Below, piece after piece: positions 19,511 through 28,394 of a DNA stretch of 64,000 nucleotides; the stretch's first letter is position 1; every line of letters starts with the position of its first letter. The translations under genes and the position numbers were made by a program. The notes below the pieces were generated by a model, which saw nothing but the letters and a program-made list of their open reading frames with translations, did not search any database and was not told the DNA's origin. The DNA comes from Calothrix sp. NIES-4101 (GTDB lineage: Bacteria; Cyanobacteriota; Cyanobacteriia; Cyanobacteriales; Nostocaceae). Where the stretch lies: positions 3,100,001 to 3,164,000 of the forward strand of contig AP018280.1 in assembly GCA_004296455.1 (NCBI GenBank). The letters run 5' to 3'.

Positions 19511-22239
19511 TCTCTAAGTTGCCAATTTTCCCAGCTTGGAGGAATTGCTGCGGGATTTTGAAAAATCACAGGTAGCCAAGTAGCACAGGGAAATTCATTT
19601 TCCAAACCCTGTAATTTTTCCCTTGCTTCTCTCACTGATTGATAGAGGGTGCTCCCATTCGCGAAAGTAGTCAAAAAGCTTTTTAAGAACTCCTGTGCAA
19701 CTTTATCAGGTACAGGTTCCCGCATAACTATCATTTGGGGTATATGTAGTTCAATTAAATTTACACCCAAACCCAGCCCATCACAGGAATTGAAAATCGC
19801 TAGTTGTAAGCCTGATTGAATTGCCTTTTTGAGCGCATTTTTTAGTTGTGCAATTGTCAATGTCTCAGTTGGATTAATATAAATTCTGCCTAATTCTGCT
19901 TGACTCTGGGTATAACTATGTCCCGCAAAGAATAGTATATCCCAAGATTGCGATCGCAATTCATCATTGAGTTGTTGGCGTTGTGGCTCGACTAAAAATT
20001 TAATTTCGGTATTTGGTAATCTTTCTAAGATTTGTTTATCTTCGCTAACATCAATTCCTGTACTATTACCAATAATTGCTAAAATTTGAATTTTTCTATC
20101 TGCTGAGGGTAGCAATTGCGATTCTACACGGTGATATGTAGTTGTTCCTAAAGCTAATTCCGCATCATGGTAATTATCAAAAAAATTCCACAGTTGAAAT
20201 GGCAATCTCCGTAAATAATAGTCTTCTGTTTGCAAAATTACCCGAATAATGTCAGTAGGATTGAGTTGGGCAAGTAATTTTTCTTTTACTAGTCGAAACC
20301 CCTCAGAACTATCCAACCAAACATTGAAAGATTGCCTTAATTTGTTCGCTAAATTTTCACATTCTTCGACAAAACTATGTCGGCTCACATTAGTAATTTG
20401 AGTATCAGGAATATCCAACCTTGAATTAGTTTGTAAACTTCCATAATAGGCAGACTGCCATTGACTATAAAGTAAAATTAACTCAGATGCCGGTGGTAAA
20501 TTTCCTGTACATTCAGCAAAGGGACTTTCACCTTCCACTGCTAGTTGTAGAGTAATTGTAAAACCAGAATTTAAATCACCTTGAAATTTCAAAATAACTA
20601 ACTTATTTACGACTTGCAACTCCTTTCTTACAGGTGCAAACATTTGTAGCAACTGCTTTAACTCAGCTTGGTGCTGTCTATATAAAGCAATTTGTTCATT
20701 TTTACCTTGCAATTCCGCTTGATATTTTGCCTCCAGATAGCTTTGAGTAAAATCAGCATGAATCCTCGCTTTATCCACCTCTCGACTGAATTTTTCGGTG
20801 ACTTCAACCTTCACCACAACAACAGCATCACCCTTATTCTCAATTCCTCGAATACCAAACTGCATAGTTTGATTTTCAACCTGCATATGATTGAGCGCTG
20901 TATATAAAGCCTGTAAATCTAAACCATCACGAAAAATTAAATCAACCGTATTTATCGCCACTTGAAATAACTTTGTAAACTCCCCTGGCGCAAATACCCC
21001 ACTACTTGGACGACGTTCCCCCTGATTATTTAATAAATAAACATAATCACAAATAACAGCATTTAATTCTGTCGTACTATCAATATTCCAAGCCTGTAAA
21101 CAAGCACCAGTCAACTTCACCTGCTGAAAATTAGCTTTAATTGCCTGCGCCTGAGTAAAATTTGCACCTTCCAACCATGCACCAACAAAAGTTGCTTCAC
21201 TCACATCTGCATTTGTAAAATCTGCATAATTTAAATCTGCATCAACTAGATTTGCACCTTTGAGATTACAGTAAATATATGCTTTCCCATTTCCGCGCTT
21301 CGTCACCAATAAATTACGGACTAGCGGATTCATTAAAATTGTCTGATTTAACCTGGCAAAATCCAACTTCTCTGCTAAATGAAAATTAGTATGCTTCAGG
21401 ATAGAATTACGAAAATCAACATGTTTTAACCTAGCTTGCTGAAAACATACATTCGTCAAATTTGCATTTCTAAAACTAGTTCCACCCACAGAAGCCAAAT
21501 AAATTCCCAATCCGCGAATAAAAGCAAACTTCACTTCATCAGAGAATACCTGCTGCGTTAAATAAATAGCTAATAAAGTACCAATGATTACCGTGATTAT
21601 CCCCACATTCAGGGCAACTACTTTATTTGTAATTATTCCACCCAAGTAAACCCCACAAATACCACCACTACCCACCGCCAATAAAGCTGCAAAGAACCCG
21701 AAACTGCGCGTTAAAGTCACCATCATCACAAACGCCACAGCCATAACCAACGCCAGAGCAATCCCCACAGCAACCAAAACCCCAGCCACAGAACCAGCTA
21801 TGACACCATCAATCGCCATTATAGCCGCCATTGCGATCGCGATCGCACCCACTACCGCCGCCGTACCCAAAGCCACTTCCAATGCCTGATGCACAATCAA
21901 TACACAAAAAACAACTAGTGTAATCAGGGCAATTCCACCAGCCAGCAAAGTAAACTTGAACCCCTCTCTAACGGCAAAAAAAATAAAATCAGTAGCAATA
22001 ATTCCCGAAAAAGCAGCCGCAAACCCACAAATTGCCGATAAACTTAAAGCCAAGCAAGATAACAAAAACAATTGATAGTTTTCCAACCCAGCTTGCACTT
22101 GATGAAAATTTGCCCCAATCAATGTAGTATCGCTAAAATTAGTCCCCCGAATATCTGCATGACTAAAATTAGCACCAGCAAGATTCACACCCCGAAATGA
22201 ACGACCTCGAAGGTCTTTGCCTGTAAAATTTAAAGACAC
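19507..22239 (-). CDS. Pentapeptide-repeat membrane protein with C-terminal CHAT protease domain
   Basis: This 910-residue protein has a short pentapeptide block at 1-45 (LRGRSFRGVNLAGANF), a polytopic membrane region at about 55-245 with several Ala/Gly/Val-rich helices, and a second pentapeptide block at about 250-400. A central soluble region follows, with coiled-coil character near 480-540. The C-terminal CHAT caspase-like domain (about 640-910) has His774 (FFAGHS) and Cys819 (FNSCDGLG) as catalytic dyad. The start is GTG; an in-frame stop lies a few codons upstream. It is the last gene after a sigma-like factor and a DUF1822 gene, all on one strand. CHAT proteases cleave partner proteins in conflict and death pathways; the membrane anchor suggests the trigger or target is at the membrane. 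Confidence 0.9.
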   Translation of the reverse strand: MSLNFTGKDLRGRSFRGVNLAGANFSHADIRGTNFSDTTLIGANFHQVQAGLENYQLFLLSCLALSLSAICGFAAAFSGIIATDFIFFAVREGFKFTLLAGGIALITLVVFCVLIVHQALEVALGTAAVVGAIAIAMAAIMAIDGVIAGSVAGVLVAVGIALALVMAVAFVMMVTLTRSFGFFAALLAVGSGGICGVYLGGIITNKVVALNVGIITVIIGTLLAIYLTQQVFSDEVKFAFIRGLGIYLASVGGTSFRNANLTNVCFQQARLKHVDFRNSILKHTNFHLAEKLDFARLNQTILMNPLVRNLLVTKRGNGKAYIYCNLKGANLVDADLNYADFTNADVSEATFVGAWLEGANFTQAQAIKANFQQVKLTGACLQAWNIDSTTELNAVICDYVYLLNNQGERRPSSGVFAPGEFTKLFQVAINTVDLIFRDGLDLQALYTALNHMQVENQTMQFGIRGIENKGDAVVVVKVEVTEKFSREVDKARIHADFTQSYLEAKYQAELQGKNEQIALYRQHQAELKQLLQMFAPVRKELQVVNKLVILKFQGDLNSGFTITLQLAVEGESPFAECTGNLPPASELILLYSQWQSAYYGSLQTNSRLDIPDTQITNVSRHSFVEECENLANKLRQSFNVWLDSSEGFRLVKEKLLAQLNPTDIIRVILQTEDYYLRRLPFQLWNFFDNYHDAELALGTTTYHRVESQLLPSADRKIQILAIIGNSTGIDVSEDKQILERLPNTEIKFLVEPQRQQLNDELRSQSWDILFFAGHSYTQSQAELGRIYINPTETLTIAQLKNALKKAIQSGLQLAIFNSCDGLGLGVNLIELHIPQMIVMREPVPDKVAQEFLKSFLTTFANGSTLYQSVREAREKLQGLENEFPCATWLPVIFQNPAAIPPSWENWQLRD

Positions 22240-22369
22240 GACTTCGTAATTATTTCATCATCATTAATTATGCACCAGTTAAATTGACATGCAAATCCCG
22301 CATCACACTCTGAACATATCGAACTGGATGCGCCAATCCAATACCCCCCAAGGGTACTATTATCATTCC

Positions 22370-23620
22370 CTAAATTATAAAATCCTCAATAATCTCCGCT
22401 ACACCCAAACTAATCCTCACACTAAACCTTTCCCCGACTTCACCACTAAATTTCAGTTGAATATACACATCAGCTAATCTTGCAGTCACAATTCTAAGTA
22501 CTTTCCCAGATTCATCCAGTAGTGATAATTGCAATTCAGGAGGCAAGTATATCTCCCTCCCCAGTGGATAAACTTGCAACAATACCCCAAATTTTCGCCC
22601 CAATTTCGGAACTAGCGCCACCGCTAAAGCCACTCCCTCACCAGCTATATACATCCCCCAATCAATTAATTTGACACGTCGCACACCCACAGCAACATTC
22701 CCAGGATCAATTTGCCATAAACTTTCCACCCCTGTCCACAAAGTTTCATCATCTTGGGTTGTTTGCAACAGCTTAATTAAAGCTTGAATCGCATCACTGT
22801 TATTTGCACTCCCCGAGGCAACTTCACCCAAACGCTTGGCAAGTTTACGTAGTTGATATTCCTCCCTTTCTGCCGACATTTTTTGAATAATAGTGGTAAT
22901 TTCCCCAATATCTGAGCATGAAGAGTGTTGATTATTACCACCACGAACCGCGATCGCTAATTGAGGCTTTTGTATAAAACTTTGCCATTCATGCTCAAAA
23001 ATATTCTTTAACCAATTAGTGAGCATAATTCGAGATTGATTTCTTGCACCCAACTCTTGCTGGAGAGTCACTATATCAGTCAATAAATGTTCAGTAAAAT
23101 GAATGCGATCGCGGTATTTTTGATAATGGTGATAAATATTCATGGGAATATGGAAAATATCCGTAAAATCTAGCTCTTGCTGACAAAAAGCACTCACACA
23201 TTCCCTAGATAGCTGCTGATTGTTGTCACTGACATCCATCAAATAATGATACAGTTCCAACGATAAACGTTGACCCACAGCAGCCAACAAATTACAAACA
23301 AACATTTCCACAACTAACCAAGTTTCCGCCAAAAAATCCTGCTCTAAACCCGATAATTCCCTAGAAATAAGTATATTTACATTACTAGAATAATTAATTT
23401 CCCCAGACAATAACATCACCGTCACAATCTGACAAGCATCAGGTTCAGTAATAATAATTACATATCTAGAAGAAGCATAACCTTGGATAAAACTGCGCGC
23501 CACATCCGAATACAAAACCTCATAATCGGTAATATCTAAATCAATCGGAACTTGTGGAACTCGCCTAATTTCCCAAATTTCACCCGGCTTAGGTTTAACA
23601 TTACCAGTTTCAATACGCAT
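22370..23620 (-). CDS. DUF1822 family protein
   Basis: This 416-residue cyanobacterial protein is of unknown function. Recognisable parts are the N-terminal half with an SRYVIIITEPDACQIVTVML strand region, the central AETWLVVEMFVCNLLAAVGQRL helix, and a C-terminal beta-rich region from about 300 (KLIDWGMYIAGEGVALAVAL, LGRKFGVLLQVYPLG, LPPELQLSLLDE). The last part looks like the C-terminal DUF1822 segment, which ends in an immunoglobulin-like strand set (VYIQLKFSGEVGERFSVRISLG). From memory, DUF1822 genes are regularly placed between an RNA polymerase sigma factor gene and a CHAT protease gene, exactly as here, so a regulator or adaptor role is likely. Spacing is 93 bases to the sigma gene and 130 to the CHAT gene. 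Confidence 0.82.
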   Translation of the reverse strand: MRIETGNVKPKPGEIWEIRRVPQVPIDLDITDYEVLYSDVARSFIQGYASSRYVIIITEPDACQIVTVMLLSGEINYSSNVNILISRELSGLEQDFLAETWLVVEMFVCNLLAAVGQRLSLELYHYLMDVSDNNQQLSRECVSAFCQQELDFTDIFHIPMNIYHHYQKYRDRIHFTEHLLTDIVTLQQELGARNQSRIMLTNWLKNIFEHEWQSFIQKPQLAIAVRGGNNQHSSCSDIGEITTIIQKMSAEREEYQLRKLAKRLGEVASGSANNSDAIQALIKLLQTTQDDETLWTGVESLWQIDPGNVAVGVRRVKLIDWGMYIAGEGVALAVALVPKLGRKFGVLLQVYPLGREIYLPPELQLSLLDESGKVLRIVTARLADVYIQLKFSGEVGERFSVRISLGVAEIIEDFII

Positions 23621-23713
23621 AATTACTTATTTCCAGAAAATTAGAGATAAGAATCGCCAATTTGGCATTACCCTAGTAATGTTAACGAGCGATCGCCTCT
23701 GCTTATTCCCATA

Positions 23714-24340
23714 TCACCATTGAGTTTTTGTCCGCTTTTGCACCTGTTGACGTTCGCCTTTAGCTTCCGGAATCGGTAGCAAACCCAACTCACGAGCAAC
23801 ACGGAGAATTAACTCCCGACGACGTTTAGAAACCTCAGGTTGAGTAATTCCCATCTCCTGGGCAATAGTTGCCTGTTTCTTACCTTGAATTTGCCCTTGC
23901 CAAATTTGCAGATAGCCCCGCTCAGGATAACGCTGGTTGAGAGAATCAATCACACTCATCACATGTAACGTCAAATCTGCACGTTCCACAGTATCAAACA
24001 AATTCAACTCATCAGGAATAGTTTCCAATACAGATAAATCAGTTCCTGGTACAATTTGGTCTAAACTACTGCACTGACGACGAATCTCCCGCCGCACAAA
24101 ATCAATTATCTCGTACCGCGCCACCACAGTCGCCCAACGGTAAAATTCCTCAGTACCCCCATGGCGAAATCTCCCAGCCTTGATAGCTTCCAAAACTTTA
24201 ATAAAGGCAGTTTGCAGTGCATCCTCCCAAATTACTGAAGTTCCCTGCGTATACTTCCGAGCAATCCTTTCGATAATACAACGATGCTTGCGATCGAGCA
24301 GCAGAGACTCCTGGGAATCTGCCGATGGTTTGGATAACAT
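23714..24340 (-). CDS. Sigma-70 family RNA polymerase sigma factor (ECF-like)
   Basis: This 208-residue protein has region 2 at about 20-90 (HRCIIERIARKYTQGTSVIW, EDALQTAFIKVLEAIKAG, TEEFYRWATVVARYEIIDFV) and a region 4-like helix-turn-helix at about 150-190 (ATIAQEMGITQPEVSKRRRE). It resembles the short sigma factors that cyanobacteria place next to DUF1822 and CHAT genes. GGGGGG is seen a few bases upstream of the ATG. It heads the sigma-DUF1822-CHAT gene set. A terminator-like hairpin at 24577-24609 separates it from the upstream peptide/barrel/FecR genes, so it probably has its own promoter. It may direct transcription of its own cluster, which is inference. Confidence 0.87.
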   Translation of the reverse strand: MLSKPSADSQESLLLDRKHRCIIERIARKYTQGTSVIWEDALQTAFIKVLEAIKAGRFRHGGTEEFYRWATVVARYEIIDFVRREIRRQCSSLDQIVPGTDLSVLETIPDELNLFDTVERADLTLHVMSVIDSLNQRYPERGYLQIWQGQIQGKKQATIAQEMGITQPEVSKRRRELILRVARELGLLPIPEAKGERQQVQKRTKTQW

Positions 24341-24576
24341 CAGGATGCGTCCCCCCTATAAGATAGAGTTTGATTGTGATGCGGGCGCGATTTTCCTGTT
24401 TTCTTAAGTTTTAATTAACAGACTAACCGCTCACTGCAATATGATGATTGCAACCAATGCCACTACATCAATTGGCACTTCAATAATCTACATATTTAAT
24501 AGATTTGAGCTTTTAATGTGCTGACACTCAGCAGCCAGATTTGAAAGTGGCACTTCATTAAACCTAGACAGAATTT

Positions 24577-24609
24577 AAAAAACCCGGTTCCTGGGGAAAC
24601 CGGGTTTCT
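24577..24609 (-). terminator. Rho-independent terminator-like hairpin after the small peptide gene
   Basis: In minus-strand direction AAACCCGGTTTCC, a short loop and GGAACCGGGTTTTTT form a strong stem followed by a T run. It lies about 80 bases downstream of the 24690-24920 peptide gene. The stem is also a member of the genome's AAACCGGGTTT repeat family. Confidence 0.65.
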
Positions 24610-24689
24610 ATGATTTTTTTACTCATAATTCAATATATTTGCTGATAGTGGAGATAATGTTAGTGATTAATAAACGTCATACTTGAGAA

Positions 24690-24920
24690 CTAACCAAAAC
24701 GAGTACCTCCTACTTCACGACGATTTGGTAATCCTCTTTTTGGAGGAGTACGCAGTTTCAAACTGAGTTGTATATCTTCTTGCTGGAAGTTTGTCACTAG
24801 TTGATTCGCATCAGTCGAAATATGGAAAAATTGACTGTTTTCTGTATAGTTATAAATGCCAGCAAATATTCCTGCTGTCATGATTGAAATTATAATAATT
24901 AATATAGATTTAACCTTCAT
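24690..24920 (-). CDS. Small secreted peptide with C-terminal PP-RG-RR-GGTR motif
   Basis: This 76-residue protein has Lys-x-Lys followed by a hydrophobic signal or anchor segment (ILIIIISIMTAGIFAGIY), a short linker, and a C-terminal tail TPPKRGLPNRREVGGTRFG. The tail resembles, from memory, the conserved N-terminal motif of the much larger cyanobacterial DUF928 proteins, which also occur near CHAT and FecR genes; here the chain stops right after the motif. GCGGAGAGAAA immediately before the ATG is a good ribosome site, arguing that it is a real gene. No DUF928 body is visible downstream. It could be an exported ligand or substrate of the neighbouring system, or a truncated DUF928 gene. Confidence 0.6.
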   Translation of the reverse strand: MKVKSILIIIISIMTAGIFAGIYNYTENSQFFHISTDANQLVTNFQQEDIQLSLKLRTPPKRGLPNRREVGGTRFG

Positions 24921-25261
24921 TTTCTCTCCGCATTAGCCTTGCGGCTTTACCTATCTTCAATATTCAATAGGTCTGATATAGGGGAGATATGCAGGTTTAG
25001 TTCATCAAAAACTCACAAATTTAAGTTTTACGTAAGTATTGTATAAATAGTCTGGAAAATAATATTATCAAATGTTCGCAGAAGTGTCCTCTGGTAAGAG
25101 TATGGGTACAAATAAAATAGAATTGCGATCGCAATTCTAGATAAAACTTGTAAAAATATTTACTTTTATTTTCTTGATTTTCCCAGCATCAAGCCCCATA
25201 GGAGTATACTATCTATGGCTATTGTATCTTCCAGAATATTTATTTTATATCTAGACTCAAA
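24921..25261. other. 340-bp AT-rich spacer between the beta-barrel and peptide genes
   Basis: It contains one HIP1 site near 25123 and no open frame. It probably holds the promoter of the small peptide gene; no clear promoter or hairpin stands out to me. Confidence 0.35.
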
Positions 25262-26386
25262 TCAAAATAAAGTTATATTCAGACCAACATTTACACCTAC
25301 AGAAAAATTATTTAAATCAATTGAACTGGCAGAAGACGAACCAAACAAATAAGAGGCATAACTACCAACAAATAAATCTTGATTCACGTTATAAATTAAA
25401 TCGACACCCACTTGATGTTGCGTATCAAATCTATCTTGATTTGTATAATCTTTCAAAGTTAAGCGATAATCCAAAGCACCTTGTAACTTAGGACTCAAAT
25501 CATAACGCAAACGCGCACCCAATGAATTAGCTACACGACTTTGTGCCTTCGGTTCAGAAAAACTCGCACGTAAATCGTAAAATGAATCTAGCCGTAATCT
25601 TTGACTTAATTGGTCTTGTCTACCAATAGTAAAACGCACAGAATCATCAAGTAAAATGCGATCGCCTCTATCTTGATTATAAAGTCTGTCTTGTACCCAT
25701 CCCAATTGTGCATACATACCCGGAGCCAATCGCTGCTGCACTCCCGCATTAAAACTCAGGAAATTATAGTTAAAGTCATCTTTCGTCGCAAACCTTGTTA
25801 AACCTCCCGTCGCTGAAGCTACCAAGCGAGTATCCTCCCCAAGTTTGGGAGTCGCCAGCAAAGTTGCACTATTTACAAACACGGTATCACTACGTTTAAG
25901 AAAATCAACAGCCGTAATATTGGAACTTGAAAACGCTGAAGAACGTAATAATAACTGCACATTCGGTTGACGCGGTTGCGGAGGTTGTTTCACCGAACGC
26001 GGTTTGATATCTCTGATTTCCCCTAATTCTTCTTCTACTTCCTTTTCACTCAAAGGTTCCGCATCTGGGAAACTGGCTGGATTACTTGGCTCTCCAAGGT
26101 TGGGTAATGCTTGTGTGAGGTACTCACTAGTAGTTTTTCCATCTCCGTCGAAGTTAGCTGGTAAAGTAAACTCTCCTGTTACTTCTGTTCGCGTCCCCAT
26201 CTCATCCAATATTCTTTCTGGAGGTGCGACAGGTTCAGTAAGATTTGCGATCGCATTTGCCACATCAGAATCAGATTCTACTATGTTTGGCGATGTTGTT
26301 GTCTCCACCTCCGCCGCCACAACATAATGCATATCCCATAGCAGTAAAGTCATTAAAGAATAAAAAGTAAATAAATGAATACGCAT
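25262..26386 (-). CDS. Predicted outer-membrane beta-barrel protein
   Basis: This 374-residue protein has an N-terminal signal peptide (FTFYSLMTLLLWDMHYVVAA) and a low-complexity acidic/Pro region to about residue 150. From about residue 150, alternating hydrophobic/polar strands follow: ATPKLGEDTRLVASATGGLT, FNAGVQQRLAPGMYAQLGWV, GARLRYDLSPKLQGALDYRL, and a final NFSVGVNVGLNITLF. A terminal Phe and alternating strands fit an outer-membrane barrel. GAGGGTT precedes the ATG. It lies downstream of the FecR-domain gene on the same strand (287-base gap), which suggests an envelope-side role in the same pathway. No specific family is recognised. Confidence 0.7.
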   Translation of the reverse strand: MRIHLFTFYSLMTLLLWDMHYVVAAEVETTTSPNIVESDSDVANAIANLTEPVAPPERILDEMGTRTEVTGEFTLPANFDGDGKTTSEYLTQALPNLGEPSNPASFPDAEPLSEKEVEEELGEIRDIKPRSVKQPPQPRQPNVQLLLRSSAFSSSNITAVDFLKRSDTVFVNSATLLATPKLGEDTRLVASATGGLTRFATKDDFNYNFLSFNAGVQQRLAPGMYAQLGWVQDRLYNQDRGDRILLDDSVRFTIGRQDQLSQRLRLDSFYDLRASFSEPKAQSRVANSLGARLRYDLSPKLQGALDYRLTLKDYTNQDRFDTQHQVGVDLIYNVNQDLFVGSYASYLFGSSSASSIDLNNFSVGVNVGLNITLF

Positions 26387-26540
26387 AAATTAACCCTCTG
26401 AATCTGAAACAATATTTTTGATTGAGCAAGAATATCGGAATTAAAAGTCAAAAAAATATATCTTAGGAATTTGGATGCATCACTTTTAATTTCCATGAGA
26501 GATGTACGGGGAGACGCTCGAACCCTTACAAGTCAAAGTG

Positions 26541-26587
26541 TCGAAACCCGGTAATCTATGTGAGCTTTAATTTAACCTTCCTACTTA
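26541..26587 (+). repeat. Dispersed intergenic repeat, copy 1
   Basis: The stretch around TAATCTATGTGAGCTTTAAT, preceded by TCGAAAC and followed by CCTACTTA, recurs in the same orientation at 34459-34505. The two copies match over about 45 bases with few differences. Both lie in spacers of accessory gene clusters. Confidence 0.6.
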
Positions 26588-26673
26588 CCTCCAAGGTGCT
26601 ACACATAATTACTCTCTACGTGATACAAATCCATATCTTGATTCAGCAACTTTTATCGATGTTTGCAATTGCA

Positions 26674-27747
26674 CTATTGCGGTTGTGGTTCACGTTGTGG
26701 CTCAGGCTGTGGCTCAGGTTGTGGTTGTGGTTCACGTTGTGGTTCAGGCTGTGGCTCAGGTTGTGGCTCAGGTTGTGGTTGCGGTTGTGGTTCAGGCTGT
26801 GGCTGCGGAACATCACGCCTTCCTTCCGGCACAGTCACATCACGTCTATCCTCAAACCCCCGCAATGGCTCATCAGAATTAGTATTGATACAATTAGTCG
26901 ATAGAGTACTCGAAACACCACGACCATTAATACTACATAATCCCTCAATCCAATTTTGCTGTGCCTTCCAAGCAGCGATCGTATCCTTTCTGACTAATCT
27001 AAAAGTTTCTTGAACTTGCAGAGATTCCTTCAAAAGCAAACCTTCCTGTCCTGGCCCCAAACCTGCTGCTAACTTGGTAGTAGCATAAAAACGACTCAAA
27101 TCAAAAGTTCTTACCTCACCCAAAACACCATTTTTAACATCAATCGTTTGTCCAGGTTGTACAATCTTAAATTGTTGACCATCACCACTAAAAACCTTAA
27201 TGGGAACTCCCAAATTGGAAACAACAACAAGATTTTGACTTTGGTAGGCAGTCACAGAAAAACCACTGCCATCAGTTTTGGAATATAGAGCTTCTGTTTG
27301 TGATGGTAACTCCCTCATATTCGCCTCTACCCTAGTCTTTCCAGGAACCTCAACCGTTGTCCCCGCACTTCCCGGAGGCGTAATGGCAACCACAGTCCCA
27401 TTTTGTAACTCAAATATAGTCTCAGCTACCACTTGACCATTTTTAAGCTGAATCCGTCGTAAACCGGGTTTAAACCGAAATATCGCCTTAGAACCAACCC
27501 GCAAAAACGAACCCTCATTAAACAGTAACTCCGCCAGCGAATTTTGTTTTGTTTGCAATGCATCCAGAGGACGTAATGCATCCTTAACTCTAGCCTTACG
27601 TGGTGCTTGATTAGACAACAACAAATCGACTAAATTGGCTAATTTATATACCTCTGCCCGGGTTAACTCAGGGTTTTGCTGCGCCATGACTGGACTAAAA
27701 CAAAATATAGCTAGACTCACAGCTAACAAACTAAATTTTTTCTTCAT
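26674..27747 (-). CDS. FecR-domain secreted protein with C-terminal Pro/Gln/Glu repeats
   Basis: From the ATG at 27747 the protein is 357 residues; an upstream in-frame ATG (27777) would put ten polar residues before the signal peptide, so the later start is preferred. It begins MKKKFSLLAVSLAIFCFSPV with cleavage after VMA. The FecR-like beta domain spans about 70-210 (EGSFLRVGSKAIFRFKPGLR, AETIFELQNGTVVAITPPGS, NLGVPIKVFSGDGQQFKIVQ). A short Cys-containing segment follows, then a tail of about 45 residues of PQPEPQ/EPQREP repeats. FecR proteins normally pass envelope signals to ECF sigma factors. This one has a plain signal peptide and no cytosolic tail, so any link to the nearby sigma factor must be indirect. 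Confidence 0.85.
   Translation of the reverse strand: MKKKFSLLAVSLAIFCFSPVMAQQNPELTRAEVYKLANLVDLLLSNQAPRKARVKDALRPLDALQTKQNSLAELLFNEGSFLRVGSKAIFRFKPGLRRIQLKNGQVVAETIFELQNGTVVAITPPGSAGTTVEVPGKTRVEANMRELPSQTEALYSKTDGSGFSVTAYQSQNLVVVSNLGVPIKVFSGDGQQFKIVQPGQTIDVKNGVLGEVRTFDLSRFYATTKLAAGLGPGQEGLLLKESLQVQETFRLVRKDTIAAWKAQQNWIEGLCSINGRGVSSTLSTNCINTNSDEPLRGFEDRRDVTVPEGRRDVPQPQPEPQPQPQPEPQPEPQPEPQREPQPQPEPQPEPQREPQPQ
26676..26812. repeat. Coding tandem repeats for the Pro-Gln/Glu tail of the FecR protein
   Basis: Short units of the type GGCTGTGGCTCAGGTTGTGG repeat with small variations over about 135 bases. They encode the PQPEPQ tail. Such arrays expand and contract by slippage, so tail length is likely to vary between strains. 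Confidence 0.8.
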
Positions 27748-27777
27748 CACTTCACACCTGTACTTGTCAAAAATCAA

Positions 27778-28394
27778 TTAATAATTTGTTTGTAAATTAG
27801 TTTTTTTAAGTGCTGAATTCTGACACATTACTACCAATCTCTTGAAGATAAAAGACTTTGACATCTATTTAAATACAAATCGAATTTGCACATTCCCGAA
27901 AACAATCAGACCAAAAAACCGGGTTTTTCCCTAGGTAATTTTGCTGATTTGCAGAATAATCCCTAGAGCTTATGTTTTATAGTCAGTATAAATTCTTAAT
28001 CAATCTAATTTCTCCATATCTCATATCAAGTCCGGATAACTCAATTTTTATTAGCAAAATAAAAATTGAAAAGCCCACCAAACTTGCAGAGGGGGAAATG
28101 AGCAAGCATGATGGGCACAGTGAGAACTCAGTACAAACCACTAAATCCCCACTAGAACGTCTCCTATATAATAACGGGTTATCCTCGTGAAAATATGCAA
28201 ACTTTTTCCAAACAAATCTCCTAACTTGACTATTAGCTCACTTTTCTGCTTCAAAGTGTCAGTAATAACTACAATTGGAGATTGAGCGAGGGATTGTGAA
28301 CTTTTGAGTATCAAAATCTCGGAAAAGTTGTATTCACAACTGGTATTAATTATTGTAATGCCGTAACAAGATACTATAATTTCCGGTAGCAACC
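27778..28394. other. Spacer between the FecR gene and the EACC1-like gene
   Basis: About 620 bases with an AAAAAACCGGGTTTTT repeat-family palindrome near 27911. A very short frame at 28098-28190 (30 codons, starting MSKHDGHSENSV) has a GAGGGGGAA ribosome-like site directly before its ATG and could encode a small peptide. It has no recognisable homology and I do not call it as a gene. The divergent promoters of the two clusters must lie here. Confidence 0.35.

Noticed and set aside
24577-24609. Short direct or inverted repeats considered as a CRISPR-like or REP array (with 4060-4142 and 27905-27930)
   Set aside because: Only isolated palindromes with no regular spacing or spacers; better explained as a dispersed palindromic repeat and one terminator.
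26560-27013. Plus-strand frames rich in Gly-Cys or Trp-Leu repeats
   Set aside because: These are antisense shadows of the Pro/Gln/Glu repeat tail of the FecR-domain protein.
27972-28190. 72-codon plus-strand frame before the EACC1-like gene
   Set aside because: The first part looks like random AT-rich sequence. Only the last 30 codons have a ribosome-like site, and no homology is recognised, so it is mentioned only in the spacer entry.
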